A DNA stretch of 64,000 nt from Vibrio fortis (GTDB taxonomy: Bacteria > Pseudomonadota > Gammaproteobacteria > Enterobacterales > Vibrionaceae), in assembly GCF_000695685.1 (NCBI RefSeq), contig NZ_JFFR01000002.1:372001-436000 (forward strand). The letters are read 5' to 3'. This document shows positions 63,936-64,000 of the stretch, in pieces; the stretch's first letter is position 1, and every line of letters begins with the position of its first letter. Below the pieces are notes generated by a model. The model was not told the DNA's origin and did not search any database. It saw only the letters and a list, made by a program, of their open reading frames with translations. The translations under genes and the position numbers were made by a program.

Positions 63936-64000
63936 CCAATCACAAACGTCGTACTCACCTGAGATAAGAAAAAACAAAGGTATTTCGCCTTTGTGGATTC
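63922..64000 (+). CDS. letB: MCE-domain lipid transport protein LetB (YebT), 5' part
   Basis: The first 26 codons (MNNNNQSQTSYSPEIRKNKG, then ISPLWI) match the N-terminus of YebT, where KNKRRISPFWL precedes the membrane anchor. It overlaps letA by 14 bases. The rest of the gene is beyond the window. Confidence 0.8.
   Translation, partial: MNNNNQSQTSYSPEIRKNKGISPLWI

Noticed and set aside
1..64000. CRISPR array, tRNA or rRNA genes
   Set aside because: No regularly spaced repeats and no cloverleaf or rRNA-like sequence were seen on either strand.

Overview
The window is a piece of a Vibrio chromosome 1, covering the replication terminus. Gene order and protein sequences match the Vibrio pattern: potABCD with two potD copies, bax, ttcA, uspE, fnr and the ccoNOQP-ccoHIS cluster, a VpsV/VpsS-like pair, then matP, ycbZ, fabA, rmf, uup, rlmKL, zapC, pyrD, the large NAD-glutamate dehydrogenase, pepN, prc, proQ and letA/letB. 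The terminus assignment rests on three sequence observations: a canonical dif site at 23417-23444, the matP gene at 36284-36739, and a perfect 13-bp matS palindrome at 15564-15576 plus two 12/13 matches.

Layout. 1-7000: end of cobB, a 50-residue ORF, a membrane GGDEF protein and the polyamine transporter operon (minus strand). 7100-10650: a membrane protein with bax, a DUF2987-like protein and ttcA (plus strand). 10700-19640: uspE, fnr and the cbb3 oxidase structural and assembly genes (minus strand), a microaerobic respiration block beside its likely regulator Fnr. 19890-23270: a small anchored protein, a FIST-domain sensor and a hybrid histidine kinase. 23417-32971: a complete-looking filamentous (inovirus) prophage of about 9.5 kb, integrated by XerCD at dif. 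Its order is regulator, replication, ssDNA-binding protein, coat proteins, terminator, pIII, pVI-like, Zot, DUF2726, a two-gene cargo and a second regulator. 32990-36280: accessory and poorly known genes, including a transposase fragment, an HDOD-like protein and a secreted TolA-C-terminal-like protein. 36284-64000: conserved housekeeping genes, mostly on the minus strand.

The most interesting material is in and around the prophage. The cargo pair at 31002-32283 sits where ctxAB sits in CTXphi. It encodes a 61-residue membrane protein with an IQIG (RHIM-like) motif, overlapping a protein of the LPO_1073/Vpar_1526 type that starts with a related motif. The regulator gene at the left end runs into dif and stops inside it, so integration should exchange its C-terminus. 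Outside the prophage, the TolA-like gene has its start codon and part of its Shine-Dalgarno sequence inside a perfect 10-bp hairpin. pyrD has an intrinsic-terminator-like hairpin exactly at its predicted transcription start. The free methionine-R-sulfoxide reductase gene carries an in-frame amber codon.

No rRNA, tRNA or CRISPR array was recognised. All identifications come from reading the sequence and remembered family features; no database search was run.
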